The notes under the pieces were generated by a model. That model did no database searches, was not told the origin of the DNA, and was given only the letters and a program-made list of their open reading frames with translations. Position numbers and translations under genes: made by a program. This document shows, one piece after another, positions 11,901-22,600 of a stretch of DNA of 64,000 nt (position 1 is its first letter; every line of letters begins with the position of its first letter). This DNA is from Xiphophorus maculatus (Eukaryota; Chordata; Actinopteri; Cyprinodontiformes; Poeciliidae): NCBI RefSeq assembly GCF_002775205.1, contig NC_036453.1, forward strand, positions 25,776,713-25,840,712. Direction: 5' to 3'.

Positions 11901-13880
11901 ACCGTGTAGCCAACCTTAAAGAAGTAGTACACATGTAACAGTGAGACTTCAAGAAAACAGCAGTGTGCTTAAATATTAAAAATCAAATCTGTTTTTATCT
12001 GTAAACTGCCAAATTGCATCGTTATGAATAGATGTTCAATATTATTTCATTTTAAAAAGTACTTATCGAGTGCAGGGATGGATAGTTATAGAGATTTTAG
12101 CAGTTTGTTGATGGGTTTTATCAATACATTCAGGCACAACCAGACCTTTGAGAGAACATTCGTGATTTTGATACACCCAAAATGAAAATGAGTTTGACAC
12201 CAGGGTTTCCCCCAGTGTATTATAAGCCTGGCGGGTCACCAGGCTTTACTTGTGCCCCCACAAGGCTAAAGCATTTCTTATTTATTCAAGTTTTTTTTAA
12301 ATGTTTGCATTTTTTAAGACTTTCTAGTTGGTGTTCATGTATTAATTTTCCAATCTTTCAACAACACATAATTATTGAGTGATATTTTCAAATTTCCTGT
12401 TAACTTCAAACATTTTTTAACTCAAAAACACAGCGGTGGATGAACGACTGCTGAGCGCACAACCACCAGGCTTAACAAGTTTTCTGGGGGAAACCTTGGA
12501 CCACTGTCCCACAGCATAATTCTGCCGCCACTATGCTAAACATTGGTGATGGTGTGTTCAGGGAAATGTGCAGCGTCAGTTTTCTGCCGCTTAACAGCAC
12601 ATCCAGAGAGTTGTGGTTGCAACTATTAATAGAAATTCACTTGGTATCCAACCTACTCCTCTCAAGAAAACATTGACAAAATAATTTTTTTCCTGTAAGT
12701 TTCACCGGTAAACTTTTATATATATATATATATGACCAATCATCTTAACATTTTCTGACAAGTCACTGCAACTCAGCTGAATTTTGACCAAACTTTTTAG
12801 CCTCCCGACTGCGATTTGCCTATACTGTATAAGCAGTTGATGTTAACTAGAATGACCAATGCTGAATTCTTCTTTTGCACTTTGACAACTTCTCAGGACA
12901 AGATTTCATTTGTATTAGGGTTACCATTGCAAAAACGTACTTTAAAGTATTTTTTGCACTTTAACTGTTACTATGTTAAAATACTGTCTTGTTTTGTGTG
13001 CAGCAATTTAAAGGTTTTTTTTAAAAGATGGTAAAAATAAAGTTTAACAGAACTGCAACTTTATGAGAAAGGTGGCGTAAAATCAGTCATTTTTGGCGAC
13101 AACAATTACAAAAAAAATCGTCACAACATCGTGGAGGGACTGCTTAAAGTAGGCCAAAATACGCGATATGACAGCAACTAACACTAAATTTTATTTAGGG
13201 GTATCAGTGTATAGAGGAGTGAATATTTAACACTGTAAATCTTGAAGCACTACTTTGTGTTGATTTGTCACTCTGGTTATATTGTAAAAAAAAAATAAAA
13301 TAAAATAAAATGCAATACCAGCTTCCCAATCTGAGTCCTCTTCTCCTCGGACACCCTGGCTGCCAGTGAGATAGCAGCGACCCGACGTGGCTGGGTGATG
13401 GCGATCAAGCCCTGCCTGCCGATGCCGGTTTCAAACAGGTACTGGGGGATCTGAGTGGTTTTCCCTGAGCCAGTCTCACCTGAAACAATGGAATGGGTCA
13501 TGTTTAAAATGACAAACACACAGGAACTACATTATCTGCGCGAGACATGCGACGAGGGCAGGAATATTTCCCCAAAACTCCAAAAAGTTGAAAACAAATT
13601 AGCATTTAGAGTTTTACTCGTTCGGTGAGCGTAGTATAAAAGCCAGCAGCGGCTCTGGCTGTGTTTTACCTATAACAATAGCATTATGAAGCTGTCTCAG
13701 CTCGTTCACTAGCCGAGTTCTCGCCTGGTAGATTGGAAGCTGTTTCCTCTGGACGTCAATCGGTGTGGTCACATTTCCCTTTCTGGGCAGCAGCATTCCA
13801 GGTTTATTCTTCTCCAGGCGGAAAAACACGGACCCCGGCTTGAATTTTTTAGCCGGAGGAAGGTCGGGGTCATGGGGCAT
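5970..13880 (-). CDS. dhx33: DEAH-box ATP-dependent RNA helicase DHX33
   Basis: Twelve minus-strand coding exons: 13670-13880, 13319-13479, 11687-11914, 11434-11604, 11124-11309, 10931-11042, 10208-10367, 10009-10097, 9776-9903, 8851-9054, 8684-8770 and 5970-6278. All joins are GT-AG and in phase, totalling 2046 nt or 681 aa (human 707; the N-terminus is shorter here). Visible DEAH-helicase motifs are I GETGSGKT (71-78), Ia [14 protein letters not shown] (168-171), III SAT (205-207) and [10 protein letters not shown] (375-382). Winged-helix, ratchet (HA2) and OB-fold regions follow. The family acts in the nucleolus in rRNA synthesis and in translation initiation, and is a reported cytosolic RNA sensor. 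The last intron (6279-8683) holds a hAT element and intron 9 holds a MITE. Identity is very secure. Confidence 0.98.
6973..8128 (+). mobile_element. Non-autonomous hAT transposon in the last intron of DHX33
   Basis: The element starts TAGGCCTGTCGCGATA at 6973 and ends with the inverted form TATCGTGACAGGCCTA at 8113-8128. It is flanked by a perfect 8-bp direct repeat, CATACACC, at 6965-6972 and 8129-8136. An 8-bp target duplication with short inverted ends is the hAT hallmark. It carries the N-terminal part of a BED-type transposase (7280-8077) but is only 1156 bp, so most of the catalytic domain is deleted. It lies antisense to DHX33. Confidence 0.92.
7280..8077 (+). pseudogene. Truncated hAT transposase (BED zinc finger plus N-terminal hAT region)
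   Basis: An open frame of 265 codons inside the hAT element. A BED-type zinc finger is visible: C42 and C45, then H62 and H67 in a [12 protein letters not shown] context, preceded by the aromatic WEYFGF. The region to about residue 220 resembles the start of the hAT catalytic fold, with SATSDMWSS and MSLTIHYI as in ZBED-like transposases. After about ETRYVP (near 7938) the family pattern is lost, and the conserved central and C-terminal dimerisation regions are absent, so the frame runs into a deletion junction. Translation may start at the second Met (7301). It could still make a DNA-binding fragment, but not an active transposase. Confidence 0.85.
9174..9756. mobile_element. hAT-like MITE in DHX33 intron 9
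   Basis: The unit starts TAGGGCTGAAATGAT and ends in ATCG...CGCAGCACTA, with ATTAATCG-type words repeated inverted near both ends, as in hAT-derived MITEs of fish. Flanks are CTACAATAAAAG on the left and a similar CTACAAAAAAAG overlapping the right end, so the exact target duplication is ambiguous. No coding capacity. Its right end is only 19 bp from DHX33 exon 9, whose splice donor reads leftward from 9775. Confidence 0.65.
10606..10760. repeat. Decayed hAT-type MITE relic in DHX33 intron 6
   Basis: Words such as GATGTGCTGAATT, GAGACTGAGGTGTGCTG, GGGATACATCTAAAA and GTTACAGGACTCTGGCCC resemble the interior of the short hAT MITE at 39820-40006 (ACTCAGGTGTGTTGAAG, GAGATACATCTAAAAG). The ends are eroded, so its limits are approximate. 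Confidence 0.5.
12201..12498. mobile_element. hAT-type MITE in DHX33 intron 2
   Basis: Terminal inverted repeats CAGGGTTTCCCCCAG (left, 12201) and CTGGGGGAAACCTTG (right, ending 12498) bound a 298-bp non-coding unit. The internal copies AAGCCTGGCGGG and CACCAGGCTT are also inverted relative to each other. No clean 8-bp target duplication survives. Confidence 0.7.
12500..12612. repeat. Fragment of an old Tc1-like DNA element
   Basis: CACAGCATAATTCTGCCGCC, GATGGTGTGTTCAGGG and GTGCAGCGTCAGTTTTC match, with decay, a repeat common in teleosts that reads ATGATGCTGCCACC and GTTCAGGGTGATGTGCAG. Other pieces of the same family lie at 30985-31200, 60340-60470 and 61260-61450. The class assignment is from memory. 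Confidence 0.5.
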
Positions 13881-14060
13881 GGTCTGGAGGAAATAACCGG
13901 GATAGGAGAACCTCGGCGGCTTCTTGTTTTGGTGAGCAGATACGTCGAAAAGTTTCCTCGTGCTCGCTGACTGGACGCGCGAGCGTCAATGCGGATGTTT
14001 TGCTACATCTGCAAAAACGTCACCACGTGGTCGAATTCAAGCGCACACGTTTGACGTCAC
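13881..14060 (-). promoter_or_regulatory. DHX33 promoter-proximal region with E-box
   Basis: The CpG-containing segment immediately upstream of the DHX33 start codon has a perfect CACGTG E-box at 14024-14029, about 145 bp from the ATG. The transcription start is not determinable from sequence alone. Confidence 0.45.
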
Positions 14061-16080
14061 CGGCTCGTTTTTTTTTTTGTTTTTTTTAAAATCTTTTTTA
14101 TTATCGATGTCCTTTTAAAAGTCGTTTATTTAAATGCAGTTCTACTAAATACACACACATAATAATAAAAATGAAGAGGGGAAATAATTAGGACCACATT
14201 CACCAAGCCCTAACTACATATTAAAATTTATATTTATATATATACATATATATAATATTAACCTTTATTGACCAGATAAACATCGGCGTTTTCATGGTAC
14301 TCTAAATAAACGTTCATCACATGCATAATAGTATCACAACGTTTCCTGTAACGTTAACCAGTAATAATTTAAACATGAGCGCCTCTTAAAGTTGTCCAGC
14401 AGAGGGCGACATAAACCATTGACAGATATAACGGATTTAATCAGTATTTACTGTTTTCTGTCAAACGTGTCAACACTGTATACGGACACAGAGACTTTAA
14501 ATCATCTCTTTTTTCCCCCCACTTTTCCTGCACTACAGCCTTTTAACATGATGTGTATGAATGGGTCAGGCTCACATTTTCCGCTCTTTCCTGCTTCTTC
14601 CTAAATACCCTTACTATATTTGAAATGTCTTTTGTTCATACTTGTATAAAACAGCTGTCATTTACAGCATTTTGTGAATTTTACAATGCTTCACAAATCA
14701 TTTAAACACAGAGTGCATTATTTTTCAGTTTTAGTCAAAACAGTTATCATAGTTTCCTTTCTGGATTACTTGTTTGAATCTGCTGTCATCTCCCCTCTAC
14801 ACTCAGTAATATCCCATAGTAATCTCTTTTTATTTGTGGAGCTGGAGTGATATTTGCTACATATTGTTGTGTATTTTTATTACAATAAAGAAAACGAACC
14901 TCTCTGAGCATCTCCATGACCTCAGCATTCCATAATGCGTTTGTCAGGGCCGGGTTTGTGGGCCTGGAGCTCCCACAGGATGTTGGCCCTGCCATTTTGC
15001 ACCACCTTTGACTTTGGAAATGTACAAACATACTCAACACATACTCCCTTGTCAATATTCCTGCCATTTCATAATAGCATTCAGTGATAAAATACAGAAT
15101 TGTTTCCTATTCTCTACTTCATCACTGAACTTTCTCCAAGATGTCCCCCTTCAGCCTGGGTGTCCTATAAGCATCCTCAGCTGAGCTGAGCCACCATGCT
15201 GGCACTTCTCTGTGTCACCTTCTGTGCTGCAAGCATCTTGTACTGGAATGAAGAAATTATTAAAAAGATACATTTCAGCCTACAATTGAATGTGTCTACT
15301 ACATAATGTGCATTAAGTGGGAAAAAATTATATCCCAAACATTGAGTTCTTTATGAAAACATTTTCACATTTTGATGTCATCTTTTTTACCCATGGAAAG
15401 GAACACGATTTACTTACACTTATACAACAATATTGTTTTGCCATTACACAAACGATAACAAAAAAATGTTTTCCTGATTCAGTCTTTAGAGGATTTGCTG
15501 GTATTTTGTGGATCATTGTCATAGTGCAACATCTAGCTCTGCTTCTGCTTTGATTTTTCACAATGTTTAAAGATTTCTCACATCTTTTCTCAGTCAATAA
15601 GTTGCTGATGTCAGCTAAAGCACAAGAAAAAAGATGGCAGTAATGAACCCTTCAGTAAATGCTCTGATTGTTTTGTGAGACCCCACACTTTTCTTATTCT
15701 CACTTGTTCACAGCTCTTTTTACTTCTTTTTGATGGTTGATTTAATGAGTTTCTCTAAAGATTTATGTGAAAAAGCATTTAATAACAAATTCATTTCACT
15801 TATTATTATTTTTTTTAATCTAATTGTCACGACCACTGGTTTCTGAATCCTGAAGTCAGCCTAATTGGTGTTTTTATGGCTGTAGAGATTTCCTACTTTA
15901 TTAGAAGAAATATAGTGATAAATTGATATTTCCATATACTTTGTGTTTACATTTTTTAATTTATTTTTTGTCGAAGTTTCTTATTCTAACACTTTGCATT
16001 TCATAGTATCAGAATAACTATTAAGATGAACAAAACAAATCATATGAAATACAGCGAAGTAGAGAAAATGAATCAAGGAA
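14060..16080. other. Intergenic DNA between DHX33 and P2RX1, left part
   Basis: Low-complexity T and TA tracts at 14060-14260, then AT-rich unique-looking DNA. Short open frames occur (for example 14786-15067 minus), but I see no family similarity or splice context. No gene is supported. Confidence 0.5.
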
Positions 16081-16084
16081 CAAA

Positions 16085-16190
16085 CCATCCATCCATTGTC
16101 TAGCACACTTATCCTCACAGGGTCACCAGAGGTCGTCAGATGAGAGGCGAGGTAAACGTTCTGCAGGTCAGCAGGCCATTGCAGAAAATA
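16085..16190 (-). repeat. Decayed 3' end of the ATGG-tailed SINE/LINE family
   Basis: Read on the minus strand it ends in ATGGATGG, preceded by GATAAGTGTGCTAGACA and GACCCTGTGAGG. This is the same 3' architecture as the intact SINE at 22220-22547 and the truncated copy at 30039-30134, but much more diverged. Confidence 0.55.
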
Positions 16191-17189
16191 AATCTGAACA
16201 TATCAAACATTTCCCTCTGCCACATTTTGCAAAGGTAGGAAAAAATAAGGACATAAATTAACACTATACTTTCTATTTAACCTCCATCACATGTTGTTAC
16301 TCTCTGCTTTGCCTGATAAACCCGTCATCAGTTGTCTTAAGAAATGAGGTGTAAAAATTCCTTAAATTCCAGAGTTCATTTGTCAAACCTTCATTCAGAG
16401 CAGCGCTCCTGTTGAAGCACGCTCCGCCATCCGTCATGGTGTGACGTTCTTTTGTCAGACTCACTGGACTATTACAATTGGAGGAAATGAAATGGTTCAT
16501 GCACCAACATGCTTAGATATTCCAGAGAAATTGGTGCTTGCAACCAGGAAATTGTGTAACAAATTCCTTTTAATTGGCTTAAGCAGAAATACCTTTCTCT
16601 CTCCTTCCACGGCGTCTGCCGATACGTCAGTGTGCTTCATTCTGCTGACCTGCAATCGATTTCTTTCTCTCCACATTACTGAACAAAAGCAAATGCTTCC
16701 CTGTTGAGGTTTAGTTAATAATCTCCTAGGAGACAGAAGCAGAGAAGGTTAGACCTGGCAGTGAATTAAGATAATCTCTGTCTCACTGTGTCAACAATAC
16801 ACACACACACTGTTTATATTACATGATCTAACCGCCTCTGAGCTTTGTATGTGATTCTCCAAGTTTACCTGATGTTTGTGTTTCAGTTTCATCCAGAAAT
16901 CCTCTTGGTTCGAAGCCAAAAGCTGGCAGGATGTGGCCTCTTGCGAATATAAACTAGAAATTCATCATCAGGTTCAGTGTTTTCATCAATTCAACTTTGA
17001 CAACGCAGTCATTTATTTAGCATAACAATATGATATATCCCACTAACAAACTAACAGGTGCCACCATGAAGATATATTTAGCGGTTTAGCTGGTGGCTAT
17101 CATGTTATGTCAGTGTATGAAAGTATAATTGTAACCAGGCTATGATCTCTTAAAGTGTTTCCAATGTTAACATACTGAGTTTTTTAAAG

Positions 17190-17367
17190 TACTTTTTAAG
17201 TACTGTACTTTCTGGACTATAAATTTCAGTTTTTTCATAATTTGGCTGGTCCTGCTACTTGTAGTCCAGAGCTACTCATTATGTTTTTCATCTTCATGCT
17301 GCATTTTCTGACTGATGTGTCCTGTGGTGCGGCTTACAGTCCGGAGAATACAGCAGTCTTTACCCAT
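17190..17367. mobile_element. MITE with CGGACTATAAG-type inverted ends
   Basis: The left end, TACTGTACTTTCTGGACTAT, is mirrored by the right end, CTTACAGTCCGGAGAATACA, reverse complemented. The interior has GGTGCGGCTTACAGTCC next to the right end. This is a widespread fish MITE pattern. Non-coding; no target duplication was resolved. Confidence 0.6.
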
Positions 17368-17876
17368 ATTTGGACAAACCCCTTGGTCTGCAAACAGTCT
17401 CTGGAAAAGCAAACAGTCTCTATTGGATTGAAAAATGAAATCTGATGTTTAAGTCCACAAATCAGACGGTTGTCAACCATGAGTATTTCCTGTTGCAGAA
17501 TAAAGCTAAAGGACCAATGGCTTGCCCTCTCAGCTGATCATGTGACTTCTGATGTGATACTTCATGATGAGTGCTACTGATTGTAGACCAGTGGGTATCC
17601 TGATGAAGACGAGCTGTAAAAGAAAAAGATAAAATGTATAATCAAAGACCAATCTCTGACGACTTCTATTGGACGTTAACAATCAGGCCTGATAGTCCGG
17701 TAGACTCAATCCGATTTGGGGACCAAAGTTGCAACATTTGTGCCATTTTCAGCTGATGCCGTTCTCTTTCACACTATACTGTGAAAAACAAACCAAACAC
17801 TTTGGACTCTTGGTCTTGGGATGAGTAGTTGAAGATGTCAGGCAGATTGAGATAACATGAATTAGAACATGTTTCA

Positions 17877-18272
17877 CTTCATGTTGCCACAGTAGTAAGT
17901 AGTACAATAAGTAGTAAGCAAAGTAACATCATCCACAGCTCTGTCACTGGGTTTGTAATTGGCAACTGACTGGACACTCTGCCACATCTCCTTCCAGATA
18001 TGATCCTTGTTTCTCATTCTGAAGTCTTTCTTGGTCACCTTACAGCTCCACGTCCCCCACGACATGAAGGCGGCGTTCCTGCTCCTCAGAGGAATCCAAG
18101 ACTTCTGCTTAGCATACACTCTTGTGCATTTTTCTATGCTGACAGTGTCTGTGCAGTACTTGATGCAGGACAGCACAGTTGCAGCCCACTCCTCCTTAGT
18201 ACTAGACTGTTTTTGCAAAACAATCTCGACTGAGAAAAACCACCTGTCGGCCATATCTTCTTTTCCCTTCAT
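17877..18272 (-). pseudogene. Relic of a LINE ORF2 (region between endonuclease and reverse transcriptase)
   Basis: The 132-codon minus-strand frame contains CTDTVSIEKCTRVYAKQKSW, LRSRNAAF, and WKEMWQSVQSVANYKPS. These resemble the linker after the endonuclease domain of fish Rex1/CR1/L2-like LINEs, with the usual order of K-T-x-x-x-x-A-N-Q-K-P-W, L-R-x-R-x-x-A-F, W-Q-G-I-Q-x-x-T-x-Y-K. Neither the endonuclease nor the RT catalytic motif is present nearby, so it is a dead fragment. The class within LINEs is inferred from memory. Confidence 0.6.
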
Positions 18273-18279
18273 AACAGAA

Positions 18280-19440
18280 CCAGTAGTAGCTCTTGTTGCT
18301 CTGCTTGAGCATTATGACTGTGGATGTAAGAACAGCTTAAATTTCACCACACATTGACTGCCTGTTGTTGTTCTCGCTCGATTTATATCAATTCCCCAAG
18401 TTCTGCTCCCAAACTAATGCTTTAAATAATAATATGTACTGAAAACACAGACTAAACAACACAGGCAAAGATAAAGGCAGACATGTAAACACAGAGAACT
18501 ACATGATTAATATGAAAAAATTCCAAACAAAGCCTTGGCCCTCCGAGCGAGTCCTTTATCGGCCCGTATCCCTTTAAAACAACCGCCCTTTGCACCAGAT
18601 TCTACAGATTATATTGTTTTTATTAGAGCATTTGGAATCCAAATACTCCACTAATTTTGGATTATTGTTTAGACTGACATTAAACCCTTCTTGCAATCCT
18701 TGTAAATTCGCTGCAGTCCCGCCAAATCCTTCCAAACATGCTTTTTGGGGGAAAATTTCAAAACACGTTTGTCCCGTTTTAGAAAAATCAACAGCTTTGC
18801 CCTGATTTGGAGCTGGTTGTTGAGCCCAAATGTCAAAACTCTGTGGACAAGCCATACGTCTCTATCATTGTGGGAAATATTTCCCTTAATATCCCATCTT
18901 ATTTTCACTCATTCAGTTGTTGCATAATTCCAAGCTGCCACTTCACACATCCTGTGAGGGAAGATTAGGAATGCAAAGCACCTCCTGAAGAAAAAGGAAT
19001 GTAAAGCTGAGTGAGAAACACTCCCCTAAACACACACACACGCCGACACATACATATACAGTCACATAGAGTGAAGATAAAAATTTAAGAAGGCTTAACT
19101 TCTGGCAAATGGTGACAAGAGAAACGGAAAACAAGCTTAAATGCACGTGCTGTGTTTGTGTTTATCTCCGGCTTGCATGCAGGAAGAGCCTCTCGGTGGA
19201 GATGATAAGGTTTGATTGCTCTAAGTAAGGAGGAGGTCCGGTTCTTAGCGCAACAGCTAAAGACTGCTCTTAACTCGAAGAAGTCAAACAAATGTCTACT
19301 GATTTATTTGTTGTGTTAAGAGGATGCACAAAAAAAACAAGAGATGCCCAAAAAAAGGGGGGAAAAAGATGATCAAACACAACTGTCTGAGGAGACGGTG
19401 ACCCCGGCGAGTAGAGAGGGAGGGAGGCAGAGCCGAGCTG
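18280..19440. other. Intergenic DNA upstream of P2RX1
   Basis: Unique-looking AT-rich sequence with a short CA tract near 19029-19040. No exon, RNA gene or clear mobile element is recognised. It may include distal P2RX1 regulatory DNA. Confidence 0.45.
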
Positions 19441-19642
19441 GAGGGAGGAACTTTCTTTACTTCATCTCATGAAGCGTGTCAGACGTTAGCAGAGGAGTGT
19501 CTCTGCAAGCCCGGAGCCGAGGCACAGACTCAGAGTGAGAGAAAGAGGGATATTTTTTTTCTGCTTTCTCTTTTATATACATATATGCGATTGAGGCGAC
19601 AGGAGAAGACCCTCCTGTCTGCGGGTCAGCTGGTGAGAAAAG
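19440..19642 (+). promoter_or_regulatory. Likely P2RX1 promoter and 5' leader
   Basis: This purine-rich then pyrimidine-rich stretch precedes the start codon. A TATA-like TTTTATATAC lies at 19571-19580. Two upstream ATGs occur: a 6-codon frame at 19469-19489, and a 30-codon frame at 19585-19674 that overlaps the P2RX1 start out of frame. If the TATA-like site is used, transcription would start near 19600 and neither uATG would be in the mRNA. Confidence 0.4.
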
Positions 19643-22600
19643 ATGAAGAACCAAATCACCAGCGCCCTGTCTGACTTCTTCTTCGAGTACGAGACCCCTC
19701 GCCAGGTGCTGGTGAGGAACAGGAGGGTGGGAGTGGTGTGCCGGCTCATCCAGCTGGGGGTCCTGGTTTACATCATCGGGTAAGACACTTAAAGTCATCT
19801 CCTCTTCTCTTTGCTTATCAGAGCAGTGAAGATGTCATGACCTCTGAGGATTTTTTCTTCTACTTTTGGGTTTGAAAGTAGGGGGACTGACTCGCTAGAT
19901 TGACTGAAACAGAGAGGTTTTGTTTGCAGTGAACCGAGTGTTTGTGTGGGAAACCGATATACTTTGGCTTACCACGTCCTGTTGACAGAGCAAACACTCT
20001 TTAACAATCGGAGAGCCTTGACTGGCAGCCGTGGCAGAAGATCCTGATGAACAGGACAGATAGTTCCTGTCCACTCCTACAAATCCAGACATTAAAAAAG
20101 TGCGCGTTTCTTCACTAATGTTTCCTGAGCCACCCTCCACAAACATGCTTTGACACGCAGGAGTCTATTAAAGTAGCTCTAATGGGCTTATTGTTTCCAG
20201 CTATGTGGTCTTACTAGCTCAAAATACACCTGTCTCATTTACAGCATTTGCACAATATATGTTTTTATTTGTAGTTTGTGCATCTAAGCAGCAGAACCTG
20301 CAGGAGCGAGTGTGATGAACCACACTGAGGCATATGCTACAACGGATAAAGATCAAGCGCTGCACAATTTGCTGCCAAACACTCCCGACCTGTTATCTGC
20401 TCAGGGTGATGTTGACAGTCCTCAAATATGAAACTCTGAAAGAAAGTGATGTAACACGGCCTGTTGCAGAATTTACAACTTTATAGTGTATCATCTATTT
20501 TGTGTACCTTCTTAATCCTAGCAGCAGATTTATGTTTACTCCCAGCTCCGGTCCTTATCTCTCTCTTCTCAAGCCTTTTCCACACATAGCCAGATATCTG
20601 GAAAAACCCCCCAAAATTATGCAATTATATCTTCAATGCACACCTCAACTCTGTTTAATATAATTTTAAAACAAGTATTAATAAAAACTCCAATAAAAAA
20701 GGTGATTTGAAAATGTTCTTACTTGCATTTGCGTGTGTATATTAGAAACCGGAGATGTGGAGGTCCGTGATAATATCTGGTATTCAAATATGGTACTGCC
20801 GACGTCACATGACGTTAGAATGGATTGTTGTTGTTTCGCCATGCAGTGGAGGAAAATTGACTGCCATCAGAGAAGCGCTGATTTTTATGTTGGGTCAGAC
20901 GCTTTTTGCTTGTTGTCTTCTTACAAGCCCAACTGCTCCAGTTGCAATGGAGGAACAGTTCTGGGAGAGCCAAATGTTTTAAACCAACTGTTTCTCCCAA
21001 AACGGAGGTACGATGCCATTCCACGTTTCTGGTTTTGGATCAGACTTGGACCCACGCTCTGTTAGTCCACCTGTATGGCCTCCTCTCAAAGCTGAATCCA
21101 GTTACTAATCAACCACTGTTTCTCTATCCAGTCAGCAAACTCCCTGGTATTCATGCTGCATTCCAGTTTTAGTCATAACTGGGAAATTATGACTTACCAG
21201 TTGCAAAAAGCTACTGGAATGCTCTCCTAAGTTGCATTTCCCACTGGGAAAGTGGGAGCAACTCTGGCTAGCCCTACCTAGTTACAGCTTGTAAGGCCGA
21301 CCTCGCAAAATGGGTCAGCAGTCGTAATGAGCTGCGATGTTTATTTTACAAGACATGCGTTTTGTCTTTTACGTGAGAAATAAACAAACGTTTTAAATGA
21401 GACAAGTTCAAACCTTTTTAAATTTTTTTTGGTGAATATTCCAAGCAGAATGAGCAGCAGAGTAACTAAAGGCATGCTTTTCTGAGAACCAAGATTCTGT
21501 TTCTCCTTTCTGCAGGTGTAGAAGCAGACTTCTAGGATGTTCTCTTGTGTTCTCTCTATCCTTCTTTGTCTCCTCTATCTCCCTCTTTCCCTTTGAACCT
21601 TCCTTTCTTTTCCATCTCAACATCCATTTCATTTGAAATAAACCCTAAGCAATTTCTCAGAAAGACATACATGTTATAAAAAAAGAGGCATGCTTATCTA
21701 TCATTACATGTCGTTTCTCCATCAGTAAAACTGTGGCGTACCTCGGTTTCACACAGATTCTTCTTTCACCCTGATAGTCTTTGCTGCTTTAGTTCCAACG
21801 ACGGTTTTCTGTTTTATTTATCAACTTTCTCGTTTAGATTTCAATTTGACATCGTCTTAGATCAGTTTATCTGAAGATTTCCTGTATTTCTTCATATGAT
21901 TTCCTCCTCTAAGACCAGGTTTTTTCTCAGGGTTTGCGCTTCATTGCTTTAAAACAATGACCTATTTTACTCAAATTTTTCAAATAGATCTATACTAAAA
22001 CCAGCACAAGCAACAGCTGCTGACTTCATTGTTGCGTAAAGGCAACCTGTTTGAAACCAGTTTTTCTATGGGAATGCATAAACTGCTGTTTTGACTAGGC
22101 CCCTTTCAACTAATGATTTAATTCCACAGAATCAGCAACATGCATAAAATGACAATTGGTTTAGTTGGTTTTCTATTACTCTACTACACAAAATTGAGGT
22201 TTGGCATGTAGGAATATATCCAGGGTTGCTGGTGCCTATCTCCAGCTACGTTCCGGGCGAGAGGCAGGGTTCACCCTGGACAGGTCGCCAGTCTGTCGCA
22301 GGGCAACACAGAGACATACAGGACAAACAAACATGCACACACACACCTAGGGAGAATTTAGAGAGAGAACAATTAATCTGACAGTCATGTTTTTGGACTG
22401 TGGGAGGAAGCCAGAGTACCCGGAGAGAACCCACGCATGCACAGGGAGAACATGCAAACTCCATGCAGAAAGACCCCAGCCGGGAATTGAACCCAGGACC
22501 TTCTTGCTGCAAGGCAACAGTGCTACCAACCGTGCCACTGTGCAGCCCATGTAGGAATATATGACTATTAAAACATGACAGCTAGTTTTGGCTCACAGGT

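Noticed and set aside
11405-11932. 175-codon minus-strand frame read as one protein
   Set aside because: It covers two DHX33 exons and the 82-bp intron between them. The second half is out of the conserved frame.
14786-15067. 93-codon minus-strand frame in the gene-poor interval
   Set aside because: No recognisable family, no good splice or promoter context and no length beyond chance in AT-rich DNA.
19469-19674. Regulatory upstream open frames for P2RX1
   Set aside because: They depend on an unmapped start site. A TATA-like sequence at 19571-19580 would place the start after or at these ATGs, so the case is too weak for a finding.
22246-22550. Protein-coding frames on the minus strand
   Set aside because: They are inside a SINE; the apparent frames are repeat sequence.
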